A stretch of DNA of 64,000 bases from Pachypanchax playfairii (GCA_006937955.1 SSNP01000007.1:1450227-1514226); one strand, 5' to 3'. Shown: positions 11,201-25,100, counted from the stretch's first letter. Numbers and translations: made by a program. The notes: generated from the sequence alone by a model not told the origin.

Positions 11201-14200
11201 TTATTCACTCACACCTAGGGTCAGTTTAGAGTTGCCAGTTAATCTAACATTAGTGTTTTTGATCTGTGGGAGGAACCTGGAGAAAAACCCACACATGCAA
11301 ACTCCATGCAGAAAGGTCTGAGCTGAGTTTCAGACCCAAGACCTTCTTCCTGTGAGGCAACATTTCTACCAGCTGCAGGTGCTTCGGAACAGGAATGATT
11401 GCTGTTCTGTTTGTTACTTATAAAAGCTGAATCAGAGAGCATGATCCTTCAATCACAAAATGGAGGTTTTCACACAGCTGACTGTCTCTAAAGGAGAAGA
11501 AGATCATCACCATCTTATCAGTAAATGACATGGAACTGATTCAGTGATGCTTACCTGCTGTTTGAAAGTACTGTACACACTGACGTGGCCTCAAGCTACT
11601 GCTGTTTGGTTAGTTTATATTTCAGTCTCTGTTTGAAGGGCTAATGTTAGCCCACAGCTAATAATGTGCAATAATAACATGCAAACAATGAGAACACCTT
11701 GTTCCTGATCGTTATCGCTAAGAAGGTCCCCACCCTGCAAGGTGACACCTTGTGTTTCTGAGCAATATGAAACCCTCAGTCTGAAGAGGAAATATTTATA
11801 CACCATTTCTTTTATGCATTTCACTGAAAAATATCCTCAAGGGCTTCGGCTCTGAAGCTGCTGTGCTAGCACAACTGGTGGGATTTAGGATTTCTTGAGT
11901 GATATTCAGAAGAATTTTCTTCTGTTTAGAGGTTAAACAAGCTAATTAACTATAAGAAGCTGAACTGTGATGTAAAACTGAAAAGCAGAGAGCATCAAAA
12001 AGATGAGCGTCTTCATCTGGTTGCAATTTATCATTTTATTCACTATCTTTTCACACTTGGAATGTCAGTTTCCTTTTTCTGTGTAGAATGAGTCACAAAT
12101 TGGTTTCATTGGTCTTTAACACTGCGAAAAATTGCCTTTATTTTTTTGAATCATGAAGTCTAAATTGAGAAGAACTCCATGCAGGTTTCAGGAGGGTTCC
12201 TGATGCCCCCAATGACTTTGTAATTATTTTGAGAGAACATTGTTTTTTCAGATTTTCCAAACTTTACAGCAGCAAAAAAGCAAGACCCTGTGATTTAGAC
12301 AAGGAAATTGAGAAACCCCCCCATGTAAATTTTAAGAGAATTTATGACATTTTCTTATGAATGTTGTTCATCGTGTGTCACCAGTGGGAACCTAGTGAGC
12401 TGCTAGCTTTAAACTGGACGCTTCAACCACAATTAATTTGACCAGTTCGCTCCTTTGTGTCAGATATTAATATGGTTTTGTAAACTTGTACTTAGAAGAG
12501 CTTAGTATTTTCTGAGATGGCACTTGTAATAAAACAAATGAAGAACTACTGTTCTAGAGCATCAGAGTATAAATAATACTTCAGATCAGAATGAATCATC
12601 GGGTCCTTTTTAACAGGTGCAAGCAAGAGGAGGCGTGCTGACTGAGGATGACTTTGGAAACTACAGCACGGTTCTACAAAAACCAGCAGAAATCACCTAT
12701 CAGGGTATGTTTTCTTTAATAATTCATATCTAAGGATTTACAGAAACACTCTAAACATCTAAATGACTTTGACTATTTAATTTGCACACATGCAATATCA
12801 TAATATTTTATTTATGTGCTATTAAACTGACTTAAAGCATCTTTACTGCATTTGGGTTTTATAGTTAACGTGCATCTTTTTCCAATGTTTATTAACAATG
12901 AAATCTCCCATCTTGTGCTCTGTTGGTGTTTTTGAAGGACATCATGTCATGACTTCACCAGCCCCACATGCAGGCGTTGCCTTGATCACTGCACTCAACA
13001 TCCTTGAAGGGTTCAACATCACCAGCCAGGTGCCGAGAAACAGCACCTACCACTGGATCGCAGAGGTAATAAGGATTTCACCACTGTTTAGTATCCATCA
13101 AACAGTGTGATTATGAGATGAATTCACTTTTTTATTTTGTTAAACTGTAACTTTTCAGACTGTGAAGATAGCGTTGGGCATGGCTAGTGAGCTGGGAGAC
13201 CCTATATATAACATGTCTGTCTCAGAGATTGTTGCCAAGATGCTGAGGTAGAGATCACTTCATCTTTTTATCATTATAAAGTAGATGTTGCATTTCTTTA
13301 TTCCACTTCATTAAGAGATTTCCTGTCTTCCAATCTGTTAGTAAGTCTCAGGCTTCGCTGCTTCGCCAGATGATCAGCAACTCTCAAGCTTTCCCTGTAA
13401 GTCATTACACCACATCATTTAGCTTGGAGGACGATGCAGCAGCAGCTCAGGTCATGGTCATGGGCCCGGATGACCACATTGTGTCAGTCATGAGGTATTT
13501 AAAATTTTAAACAAGTTTAACAAAATCCCTCAGACATTTAAAAGTTAATTGATATAACAGCATTCCTTTCCTTTCTTCCCATTCTTTCTTTTAGCTCATT
13601 AAACAAACCGTTCGGCAGTGGGATAGTAACTTCCTCAGGAATCCTTTTAAACAGCCAGATTCTGGGCTTTTCCTGGCCGAATAAAACACAGAGCTCATTA
13701 CCTAACCCGGTAAACACTGCTGTCATCTTTCTGTAAATTATTTACTAATGATGGATTTGGTTCTGCTTCTTGTGCTACTCATTCTTTGTCATTTTTTTGT
13801 AGCATAACAGCGTTCAGGCTGGAAAAAGACCCATGTCCTTCCTGATGCCTACAGCTGTGAGGCCAGCTGTGGGGTTATGTGGCACATATGTAGCGGTTGG
13901 ATCATCCAATGGAGAGAAAGCTCTCAGTGGCATCACACAGGTTGATTATGTATTTACTGCTATTAATAATATGGAGACAGAAATAAAAATATTTGTTTCT
14001 TAACTGATTTTGTAAGTGCTGCAAAAGAACATGTAAAATCAGTTTAGTTTGTATGTGTTAGAGATTCTACTGTCAAAATACACTTTAATTTTGTTCCTGC
14101 AAGTTAATTTTCCTCTATTTTGATCCTGCGCAGGTTCTGATGAACGTTCTCTCCTCACATAAAAATATGAGTGACAGTTTAGCGTATGGGAGACTCCACC

Positions 14201-16070
14201 CACAGCTGGAGCCCAACACCCTCCTGGTGGACTGTGAGTATCTCCTCCTACTTCCTTCTTATTTTGGGTTTTATTTATAAACTTTATGTTACTTTATTTT
14301 TAATGTATGTTTAAAAATTCTATTCATTGTTCTCTGATCTTTTAAGTTCAACTCAATAGAAAGTTAGTTGTCATGTATATAAATAAAGATTTTAAAACCA
14401 AGATGAATGACACCAATATTAAATGGTTCAGAGTTTTTAAGGTGAGGTTGTGTGGAGCTTTATTAGTAGTCAGTATTTACTTACAGTTGACAACAGTCTG
14501 TGATTTCAGTTCAGAGAATTGAATTAATTTGTTCTGGGGGATTTGACGTAACAGCTATATGAGCAGGGCCATTTGAAAGCGTTTTGTTGGAGTAGTTTGA
14601 GCAAAAACTAAAATTTAAAATTTTTACTCTTCCTCCTTTCTTGCAAGAAACTCATTTATTTTGTCACTTTGCTCTCAAACATCACCCATGTTGTTACACA
14701 TAATTATGTAGGAGTTACTAAGATCTTGTCAACATGGAGATAGTTTTGAGAAAAGAATGTTATTTCTTAAAATATACTTCTAAATACAATGTTATTTGTA
14801 GAAGTTTTGTCGTCCACATCAAAAACTAAAGTGAACTCAAATGCTGTAGTAACTGTCAATCCTATATGTTGTTCTATTATTGTGCATTAAAAGTACAAAA
14901 AAAAAAATCAGTAAATAATTCATGAAGCATGATCAGAAAGCTTAATGTAGTCTGCCATTGTAGTTGTTGTTATTACATCTGATGAGCTTGATGTCATAGG
15001 TTCGAAAAACATGTTTTGGCTTTCTATGCGAAAAGGCAAGTGTGGATTTAAATCAGAACATTTTGATTAAATAGATTTTAAAACTCCTGGCAGACTCATC
15101 CGATCTGCAATGGGATATGTTTAGCCCCACATTGCACTCAGTTGGCATAGCAACTCAAATGTTTGTGAAAATAGCAGCAATAACATTTCCAAAACTGAAA
15201 GCTTGAATTGTTTGACTTTGAGTTGTTTTAGCTGAAAGAGTTTGACTGCTATGTGTAGCAGTTAGCTGAACTTCCTCTTGTGAATTGTTTTCTGATTTTC
15301 TAAACCAAGATAACCCTGACCAAAATCTACTACAGGTAAGATACTCACTGCTCATAAATAATCCTCACAGCCCCACTTTATAAAAACAAAAGGAACTTGG
15401 GCTTTTTATGTTTAAAGATTTTAGAAACACTTTTTCTTTACAGTAAAATTGAGCTCTCTTGATCTTGTCTCTGTGTTTAAACTTTCATGATTACACTTTT
15501 TTATGTACACACTATGCAAAGTAGACCCTTTACAGAGTAGGCAGTAAGCATGGCTATGATAAACAAAAACACAGATGTCAGATCTATGGTTGTCATGGCA
15601 AAGTGAAGGATCTTCCTGTATTTAACTTCCTCTGCTGTGAATAGTCATCTGAAATCGTGTGACGTTGCTCTGGTGATCAGTTGTAATGAAGAGAATAGGA
15701 TGTTCCTGTATCTGAATACTAAATCAAGCACTATTGACAGTCAGCTGTACTGATACACAGACGGTTCAAACACACTTTGCTGTGTAAACACCTACATAAT
15801 ATCATGTTTGAAAAAAATATCAAAAAGAAAGTCTTAACACTCATTTTCATTTGGTGTTCTTCTCATTGACCTCTCTAATTCTTTATCTCCTCTTCAGCTG
15901 AGTTTTTAGAAGATGATGTGAAGTTGTTGCAGGCCAAAGGACACACAGTGGAACGCGAAGATGTTCTTTCGTTAGTGGAGGGCACACGGAGAACTAATGA
16001 CCTTATCATTGGTGTAAAGGACCCCCGTAGTGCTGATGCCTCTGCCCTCACTATGTCCAACATGCCTTAG
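8216..16070 (+). CDS. ggt7: Gamma-glutamyltransferase 7 (GGT-like type II membrane protein)
   Basis: Fifteen coding exons: 8216-8435, 8640-8866, 8987-9138, 9243-9360, 9453-9520, 9920-9993, 10169-10362, 12617-12704, 12938-13065, 13159-13247, 13342-13494, 13595-13709, 13803-13940, 14134-14233, 15898-16070. All phases match, giving 678 aa and a TAG stop. Seen: a cytosolic N-terminus with AYSPVDYMSITSFPRLPED; one membrane anchor at about residues 121-143 (GLTVIITACLTFATG...); then the GGT fold with GAVVTDA, SSVDAA, a glycine-rich GIGGGGVMLVHD loop, and PFGSGIVTSSGILLNSQ. Family knowledge: GGTs are Ntn-hydrolases that self-cleave before a threonine and act on glutathione; GGT7 is a divergent, poorly characterised member. 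Odd: the position I align with the human GGT7 threonine (PTAAQV) reads AAAAQV here (Ala486, codon 13439-13441), so autoprocessing may be lost. The start is the first in-frame ATG before conserved sequence; an upstream uORF lies in the same exon. Confidence 0.94.
9191..9230. other. Single-N gap flanked by a 16-bp direct repeat (ggt7 intron)
   Basis: TTGCGCCAATGTTTTT occurs at 9191-9206 and again at 9215-9230, with an N at 9207 between them. This looks like two contig ends that overlap but were not merged, or a small tandem repeat that stopped gap filling. It is intronic and does not affect the flanking exons (ending 9138, starting 9243). Confidence 0.7.
10363..12616 (+). other. ggt7: Large ggt7 intron
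   Basis: This 2.25-kb intron separates the exon ending at 10362 (GTAAGG donor) from the exon at 12617 (TTTTTAACAG acceptor). It is AT-rich and holds one recognisable dispersed-repeat-like stretch at about 11120-11400. I see no exon-like sequence otherwise. Confidence 0.7.
11120..11400. repeat. Dispersed repeat fragment resembling a common fish family
   Basis: The stretch contains GCCACATAGAGACAAACAA, TTTAGAGTTGCCAGTTAA, CTGTGGGAGGAACCTGGAG, CATGCAAACTCCATGCAGAA and CCAGCTGCAG-type blocks. I recognise these, in this order, from a repeat that is widespread in teleost introns. The class (SINE-like or non-autonomous DNA element) is not certain and the copy is diverged. Confidence 0.55.
14234..15897 (+). 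other. ggt7: Last ggt7 intron
   Basis: A 1.66-kb AT-rich intron lies between exons 14 and 15. Nothing recognisable was found on either strand. Confidence 0.7.
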
Positions 16071-17300
16071 TGCATTACTTCTCCCAATATTCTCTGATAT
16101 TATTTCAGGGGTATAAGTTGTAATTTATGAAAGGGGGAAGAAATGAGGGAACCAACACACCAAACTATAATACTCAGCAATATCAAACAGCTATTTAAAA
16201 CAGAAAAATATCCATAAACTGAGCTTCTGTTAGGTTATTGATATGCTCACAGCAAGTGGTTTTACTTCTTACCTTCTCTCTCAGCATCAAGGTTTTCAAA
16301 GTAAGAGTCTGGTGCACTTGCACGTCTCAAAGGAGTGTTTGTAAGTTCTGGATCATCAATGTACAATCAGGAAATCAGAGGTAAAATACTGAAGATTTAT
16401 TGCAAATATTTGCTGTTAGAATAAAATATGCCAAAGTAAACATTTACAACAAGGCATACTGTGCAGTATACTTTCACTACCTTTGTTAACTTTTTAACTG
16501 CACTTCCACCATTATTCTAAATAATAAATAGGATCTTCAGTAAAGAATAACACAATTGACAATGCTTCACTGCGTCATACCTTCACGGGACTGTTCCAAA
16601 GTGACTGAACACATTAGCTGCTTTTAGTATGTGAGACATGTAACTTTGATCAGATGTTGTTCCACTGCTGGAGCTCTGTCACAGTCATTCAGCGGTTCAC
16701 TGGAACCGTGTTAAGACTAACACATGCACACAAAGATGTTAAACAGAAATATGATAAGCCTTCCCCACATCATCTGACTTCTTTTGATTTTAACAGGTTT
16801 TATAAACCTGTATGTGTGTGTTTAATTATATTGATTTTAGTGAATGAAATTATTTGCATTTTTTTTATTTTAAACTTGTGAATGAAGTCTTAGAGAGAGA
16901 TGGATTACATTTGTTCTCAGATTGGGGATAATAGGATTTTTTGTTATTTCTGTTTTTACATCAACTGCACACTGTTTATTGTTAAAACACTACATTTTAT
17001 TCAGTAAATCTTAGAGAATCTTGTCATGTTTATTTTGATGTTGTAGTATTTTATGTCGTGTATTTGAAGTAAAAACAGTTTTGTAATTTTTTTCTTTTGC
17101 TGAAACATTTTCTTTCTCAATTTATAAAAAAGGTTACTATTCTTATGTTACCGTTTCTCCTATATTATAGTGTAGATTGTCTTAAGGCACACATTTGCAC
17201 ACCTTATGTCTGATTCTTATGTGTTTTTATGTCTGACTGCATAAAAATCAGCTCTGTTTAATTCAAAGAAATAAAAATATTTGCACATTACCAGACAATA
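16071..17300 (+). other. ggt7: Presumed ggt7 3' UTR
   Basis: AT-rich sequence without coding features follows the stop. AATAAA at 17270-17275 is the best poly(A) signal candidate and would give a UTR of about 1.2 kb. The extent is inferred. Confidence 0.45.
17270..17275 (+). promoter_or_regulatory. Candidate poly(A) signal of ggt7
   Basis: Canonical AATAAA roughly 1.2 kb after the ggt7 stop, with T-rich sequence downstream (around 17310-17330). Confidence 0.4.
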
Positions 17301-17699
17301 AAAAATGTTTCCTCATTTTTTCCCCCTTATTGTTGACAAAGATTTGATATAGACATAATGCACTGAAAGATGAGCTATTACAATAATAGTGCTGCACAAA
17401 CACTTTATAAGGAATAAACTAGAAAATAGAGGGAAGGACAATTAATGCACTTACAAATTAAATAATTTTATGCATTGTATTCACACTAATTTAGATTTAA
17501 TTCTTAAATTAGACACTGACACAATAAAAAAAAGCAATTGGATTCGGTAACAAGAAAAGCTTCTATTTATTTGTATATCTTAAGTTAAAACATTAAAAAA
17601 AGAAATGGTGGCTTGACCTAAATTAAGCTGTTTGAGTAAGTTTTCTTTCTCAAAAGTTTCTCCCTCAACATTTATTTACACAACTGGCAAGGCTGCTTG

Positions 17700-17840
17700 T
17701 ACCCTTTTCTTTGTCTTTTATTTTGAAACAGGAACCGGAAAGCAGACTTTATTCTGCTAACTTGCGTGAATCATATTTTGTTAGCCTGTCTAGCAAGCAG
17801 ATGTCGTCTGGTTGAACTTCATTGTAGATGAAAATGTTTG
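17700..17840 (+). promoter_or_regulatory. ncoa6: Candidate ncoa6 promoter / non-coding first exon
   Basis: A GGAACCGGAAAGC stretch at about 17731-17743 holds two ETS-type GGAA cores, and a donor-like TTTG followed by GTAAGG occurs at 17840. The next acceptor (AATTGCAG, 19060) opens the exon with the ncoa6 start. This is weak evidence for a first exon ending at 17840. Confidence 0.3.
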
Positions 17841-19100
17841 GTAAGGTCATTGTTTTTCTAAAGTATTATTTATTTTTTGAAATATTCTATAGGAAGGTAA
17901 CAAATGAATCGGTAAACGAAAACTCGCTTTAATGCATTCGGGTAAGCTACGTAGCTAACATTTGCCAATTGGAGTTTTCAGAGAAGCCACAAGCAACTGC
18001 TTTATGTCTATCCCAGTTATCTTTTTTGTTGTTAACATGTGAATGTGAAATGGATGCGTTGCTTGTATCGGAATGAATATGCATGATAAAAAAAACAACT
18101 TTCGCCCCGTGTATCTTGCTTTCTATGTGTGTTAGCATGTATTTGCGTTCAGGCCCCTGCAGGGCCGATGATTTAACCAAGCTAGCCCCGTTCATACAAT
18201 TTTTTTCTTTTTTGCTACGTAAGTCTAACTCGTATTGAAATTAATGTCACAACTCTCAAAGGAAAGCTATTAGCAGTCAGGAAACACCCGTATACTATGA
18301 ACTGAAAATCACCGGTCAAACTGCAAGGTGATGTCACCAGGTGTGTTAGAGCCGGGCTGACGGTTCAAACGTCATTTGCTTAAGGGGTAATGACATTTAA
18401 TGCTGGTCTTTGTCTCACTTGAATTCTGTGTCCAGCCCACGTCAGGTGACTGACCACTGCCATATTTACTGCTGCTCTCTTGTTTTAATGTCTGGGTTCC
18501 TACTGCCTGAAAAGTAGGAAATATGCATTTTGTATTTCCAGGTCTAGCTAAATGTAGAAAAATTAAAATAGTCTCCAGACTCTTTTCACTTTTTTAAGTG
18601 CAGATATTTTACCACACTTTACTGCTTCTTTATGCACCTTTTCAGTCACAAAATAACCTAAAGCTTTTTTAAAAAATTTTTTGTTTTGTACTTGAGGGAA
18701 ATGTGGTTTTACAGCATAAACATCATATAGTGAATATGTAATGTATTTTTTTTTGTTTATGATTAGTGTCATAAACTCATTTGAACAAGAGGAAACATTT
18801 TCTTGAGTACGTAGAACTTGCTTTCCTTCTTTTGTGTATAATGTGCACGTTTTGTTTTTGTGGTGTTTGGATCACACAGATAGTAATGCTGGATTTCTCT
18901 AGTACACAAAAATTTTCTATAACTTTACTGTAAGTTCTTGTATTTGAATGTCAAAGTAGCCCAATATTGATTTTTTTTTTTTGTAAATTGTGTGAAAAAG
19001 TGTGAATGGTAAAATATATATCTGGTTGGAACTAATTGAAGTAAAATTTGTTAATTGCAGCTTAAAGCGGTTTAGACGCCATTCCTTGCACGAAGGGAGG

Positions 19101-22100
19101 ATGGCTCACCAACATTCCCCGCCTGAAATGTCCCTGAAGACTGAGTACCTGGAGCCTGACAGTGAATCGGACAGGGACTCTGGTGTCGGGGAAGATGCAG
19201 GAGAAGAAGTGGAGAGTTACCATAGAAGCAATCTAACTGACGAAGATGAAGACATGGAGCCAGACAGTATGGCAGAAAATAGTGGCGAGGCCAGAGACTT
19301 TACAGTCTTTGTTGCCTTTCAAGGAAACATGGATGATGAGGACTTCACTCAAAAACTTGACACTATCCTCAGTGGGATACCAAACATGCTTAATTTGGGT
19401 TAGTTTTCTCATTATCGTCATTTTATTAAAAAGAAATGTAATAATTTTTTTAATAGCAGCTAATTGCAGTATTTTATTTATTTAAATTATTTAAAATCTG
19501 TCATTATCGGATATCTTTTCCCAGCCTCCCTGTTAAGCAATTTCTCACTAACAGACTGCTCATGGAAATGCTGTGTTATTTTTTATTTAATCTATTGCAA
19601 CACAGTGTATTAAAATTTTCAGGATCTGAACGGCTGCAGCCCCAACATGTGGAGCCATGGAACAGCGTCCGTGTTACTTTCAACATTCCTCGGGATGCTG
19701 CTGAGCGACTCAGGCTGTTGGCCCAGAACAACCAGCAGCAGCTCAGAGACCTGGGTATTCTCTCTGTACAAATCGAAGGTAATAGAAATGTCTCAACAAT
19801 TTAGACAGATTTTTTTTTGTCTTCGTTTGCTTTGGCATTTCAAAAATATAAGTGAAGTAATGATGGAATTTGAATCTGTTGATGTGTTCAGGGGAGGGAG
19901 CAATTAATGTGGCTATAGGACCAAATAGAGGACAAGAAGTCAGAGTGAATGGACCAATTGGTGCACCTGGTCAGATGAGAATGGATGCTGGCTTTCCAGG
20001 TCAGCCTGGTCCAGGTAATTATCTGAATTTGATATTAAACTGTTCTTTATTTTTGGGAAGTATTTTTTTTTTTTTTACACATGAGCACCAGCTGTTGATA
20101 AAGATAGACAACTTTTTTCAGGGTGTCTGTGGGGCTTTAAAAGTATTAAAATTTTATAAATTGGTTTTGAGCAAATGAAAGTCCTTAAAGTTCTAATTGT
20201 GATCTTACAAGGTATTAAATTTTGTTAGTATCCAAGCTTTGTCCAAATGCTTTGACTGCAAAAAAAAATCTCATGATTGTATTTATTTTTTCCTTGCGAT
20301 AATTACAAATAAAGATGTGCTCGCATGCTCAACTTGCCAGATTGTCTCCCGGTAGTGTACGTGTAACGTTACGCATTTTGTGATTGTGTCTTGTGGCTCA
20401 AAACAGTCAAAATGGCAACGAAGAAATTGGAAAATATTTGTTTTTGGACTCCTGGTTGGAGGTGCCCAATTGTTTTTATATACTGCAAAAGTAGATCAGC
20501 AGAGACTCGATAAACGCTTTCAGGTGCTACAAGCAGTAACCTCACTTCCAGGTACAACAGCAGAGCCACGACCCCTCGAGTTTTTATTGTTGTAGTTGTT
20601 TTCACCAAGTTGAACTTGTGGGTTGCCAGTAGCTTGAGTCTTACTTGTTGTGAACCAAACATGGACCAGACATCTGTCTGTTCTGGACAATGTCAGGGTT
20701 ATTTTTTAGTCCCAGTCCAGTCCTGTTGTGAGAAAAAGTATTTCAAGAAACCACGTTTTTGGTTGAATTGTTCTTTATTTTTTTTCCCAGCTTCTCTGAA
20801 TTCTGTTGTAGGGTCGTGCTTGGTGGATTTAAATGCAGATTAAAACTGTTAGGTTCAAAATGTGTTGCTGATTACAGCTTGAATTGGCGCTGAGGTCTTA
20901 AAGAGGCCCTTCCATTAAAAACGTTTTTTCTGAGGTTTCTGTTGAATATTTTACCTCCACGGGTGTTCTTACCTACAACTTCTCTTTCAGTTTTTATCTC
21001 TCAAACTATGCAGGTGGCAATAACACCCGGCCTGTGCTTGTTTTGTCACAACTCCTTTGTTCATTAGTATTCGGCAGCTCTCGCAGTTGAAACCACGCCT
21101 GCATGCTGCTGGTCTAAAAGCTGTAGCATAATGTAGCAAACAGGAAGAGAGAACGTCTGATGTTGCCATGCACAGCAGGGCAGGAAACAGTATACCTTGC
21201 TCTCATAGGCTAGTTTGTTAGCCAATCAGAGTCCGAAATCCGAATAATAATTATGAACGAGCTGCTGCTCGAAGCCTGACAGAACGAGCCGGAACCAGCT
21301 GAATTTTAATGCAGACAGATTGAAAGGTCTGTTAATCAGTGTTTTCTAACGTTTTTTAGATATAAAATGCTTCATATTACTGGTTAATACTTAAGAAATA
21401 ACCACAAAGTCCTGAAATTTGTACAAAATGGGCTCTTTAAGGTTTTTTTGGAAGGTCTTTTAAAAAGTCTTTAAAAAGGTATTGAAATTAGTTTCAGGAT
21501 TCCTGCATATACCATGTTTTGTTGTCTTTAGCATTCACGCTTAATAGAATTGTTTTTTGTTCTTATTTAGTTACATGATAAATGTTAACATATGAACAAT
21601 AATATAACATACACTTTTTATGTGCAAGGAGGGGTAAGGATGGCCAATCCATCAATGGTTCCTCCTGGACCTGGCATGGTGGGTCAGTCTTTGTTACCAG
21701 GCAGTAGTGGACAGCTCCATCCTCGCATTCAAAGGCAGCCTTCACAAACAGGTTTGCATAGTTTTGGCACATCAAATAATCACTCTTTGAAATCATTATA
21801 TTTTATCATGGATAGTTTAGGTGAATTTTATTTTTCTTACTTACAGATGTGATGGATCAGATGATGCCAGTCATGTCTGTTCAGCAGCAGCAACAGCAAC
21901 AACTTCAACACCAACAGGTTGCCCCCCATGGCTCAGGCCCCATGCCTGCTCAAGCTGCCCACCACATGCAGGCTCTTCAGGCTGGAAGACCGCTCAACCC
22001 GGCTGCACTGCAGCAGTTACAGCAACAACATCACCAACAGCAGCAAGCTCAGCAGCAAGCGCCGCTTTCCCAGCTTGGACCCAGACCTCCATTCAACCCT

Positions 22101-25100
22101 TCAGGTCAAATGCCTGCACCTCCTGTTTGGAATCAGATGCCTTCTGGTGTACTACAGCCACCGGTTGGCCAGGGAGGCCCTGCATGGAGAAAATTTCCAC
22201 CCCAAGGTCAAATTGTTCAACGCCCACCCTCTTTAGCTACAGTTCAGACCCCTAATCACCCTCCACCTCCATATCCATTTGGCAGCCAGCAAGCTGGGCA
22301 GTTATTTAATACTATGGGTCAAGGACAGTTACAGCAGCAACAGCAGGCAGGAATGGGTCAGTTTGCTGCTCCTCAACCTAAAGGCCAACAGGCTGGCCCC
22401 GGAGGTGTCACAGGACCACCCAGACCACCACCTCCACTTTCATCAACTACTGGACCACAGGGCAACCTTACTGCCAAGTCCCCAGGGTCATCCTCATCTC
22501 CATTTCAGCAGGGTTCTCCAGGAACTCCTCCCATGATGGCTCAGAGGCCTACAACTCCACAGGGTTTCCCCCAGGGTGTTGGTTCACCTGGAAGAGCAGC
22601 CCTAAGCCAACAGGGTAACATGCAGCAAGGATTTATGGGAATGCCCCAGCATGGACAGCCTGGGGCCCAAGTTCACCCAGGTGAATAATCATTAGTAATC
22701 TGTTTGCATTTGATTAAAATGCCCAGGATATAATTGTGAATCCTGTTCATTTTTTGAAAAGTCACTGTAAAGCAATAAGAAACTTTGTGATTTGATTTCT
22801 TTATTAACTCATTTGGTATCTGCCAATTGCAGGCATGGCAAAGCGTCCAATGGGATTTCCAGCCACAAACTTTGTTCAAGGTCAGGTGAGTGCAAGCACT
22901 CCTGGAACCCCTGGTGGAGCAGCTCAGCAGCTACAGAGCAACCAAGCAATGAGTCACACAGGTAAATGTCACACTGTGGTTGAGTATAGTTTAAGATGTA
23001 ACATAATACGTAAGCTTTTCCTATTCTATATTTTTGTTGTGAGGTCAATATAACAATGTATTGAATGCTGTGAAAAGTACTGCAACATTGTTTTTTAATT
23101 TCCCCTCCTTTTGTAATTAGGACCCCAACCGCCAGCATCTACACCAATCTCAATGCAGGGACCACCCCATGTCCAACCCAATGTTATGGCTGTTCAAAGT
23201 AGCATGGCAGGTCCACCCTCTGGTACAACAACTGGACCTAGTATGGGTCAGCCTGGCCTTCAGACCCAGATGATGGGCCTCCAGCATCAGGCCCAGCCTG
23301 TGTCCTCCTCCTCCAGCCAGATGGTTCAAGGCCAAGGTGGTGGTCAGACTGTTCTTTCAAGGCCCATCAATCAAGGGCAGAGAGGAGGGATGACCCCACC
23401 TAAGCAGATGATGCCACAACAAGGCCAGGGGGTGATGCATGGGCAGGGTCAGATGGTTGGAGGCCAAGGGCACCATGCTATGCTGCTACAACAGCAGCAG
23501 CAACAACAAAATTCAATGATGGAACAAATGGTTGCCAATCAGATGCAAGGAAATAAACAGGCTTTTGGAGGCAAGATTCCACCTGGGGTTATGCCTGGTC
23601 AGATGATGCGTGGACCTTCACCAAATGTCCCTCAGTTTCAGGGACAGGTCCCACAACAGATGACTCCCCAGCAACAACAGCAAATGGCTCAACTTCAGCA
23701 GCAGCAATTACAACAACAACATCAGCTACAACAGCAGCAACACCAGCAGATGAACCAGCAACAGCCTCAACAGGTTCCAATCTCTGGCAATCCTAATCAA
23801 AATATGAGCATGCATGGGCAACAAATGAGACTCCCTGCTGGTCATCATCTCCTCCAACAACAACAACAACAGTTACAGCAGCAACAATTTCAACAACAAC
23901 AACAGAAACAACAACAAGCTATTTTGCAACAGCAACAACAAGCAGCTCAGCAACACCCACATGGTTTAGGAGACCCAAACAGTGGGGCAGGAGAATTGGG
24001 TGTGCAGCAAATGGTCCCCGATATGCAGGCACAGCAGCAGCAAGGTATGATTGGAGGCCCTCAGCACATGCAGATGGGAAACGGTCATTTTGCTGGTCAT
24101 GGTATGAACTTCAACCAGCAGTTCCCTGGTCAGATGCCAATTGGAGGACCTTGTGGACAGCCAGGGGGCTTTCCTGTTAGCAAAGATGTTACACTGACTA
24201 GCCCACTGCTGGTGAATCTGTTGCAGAGTGATATATCAGCAAGCCAATTTGGACCAGGAGGAAAACAGGGAGCAGGTGGGGACAATCAGGCTAAACCTAA
24301 AAAGAAAAAGCCAGCACGAAAGAAAAAGCCCAAAGAGAGTGAAGGACAACAGCAAGTAGAAGGAGCTGGGTAATAATTAGGGTTTATAATGCTCAGAATT
24401 GTGTTAAATCATTCAGTGTTATTATATTTAGACAATTTGTCTAACAATTGATTCATGTCTCTTGTTGTCATCTCTTAGTAATCTTGATGGGGCTGCTAGC
24501 ATGGAAGATTCTGAAGTGCCAAATCTGGGTGGTGAGCAGGGTTTAAGCTCAGAAACCTCAAACCAAAAACTTTCGGATTTTGCCAATAGGCCTTCAGGTG
24601 GGTTTTACAATTGCATAATTATTCTGTCCTAATTCAAATTCAGGCATTTCATAATTACATGAAAAGATTATTATTCTTTTTTTTTTTTTTGCTTTAAATA
24701 GGCTTTCCCAGTCAAACAGGAGAGCAAAGAGTGCTCCAGCAAGTACCCATGCAGTTTATACAACAGCAGCAGCAACATCAGATGCAGCACATGCAACAGC
24801 AGCAGCAACAAATGCAGCATCAACAACAAATGCAGCAGCAAATGCAACAGCAACAAATCCAACAACAGCAAATCCAACAACAACAACAGCAGCAGCAGCA
24901 ACAACAACAGTTACAACAACAACAGATGCAGCAACAACATATGATGCAGGCTCTCCAGAACACTCAAGGGCAGCAGGGGATGACTGGGCCACCAACTTCA
25001 GGTCAAGGTCAACCACAGATGCATCCTCATCAGCTGCAACATCAACAACAGCCGCAGCAGCAGCAACAATCTCAGCAGCCACACCTGCAACAACAGGTAC

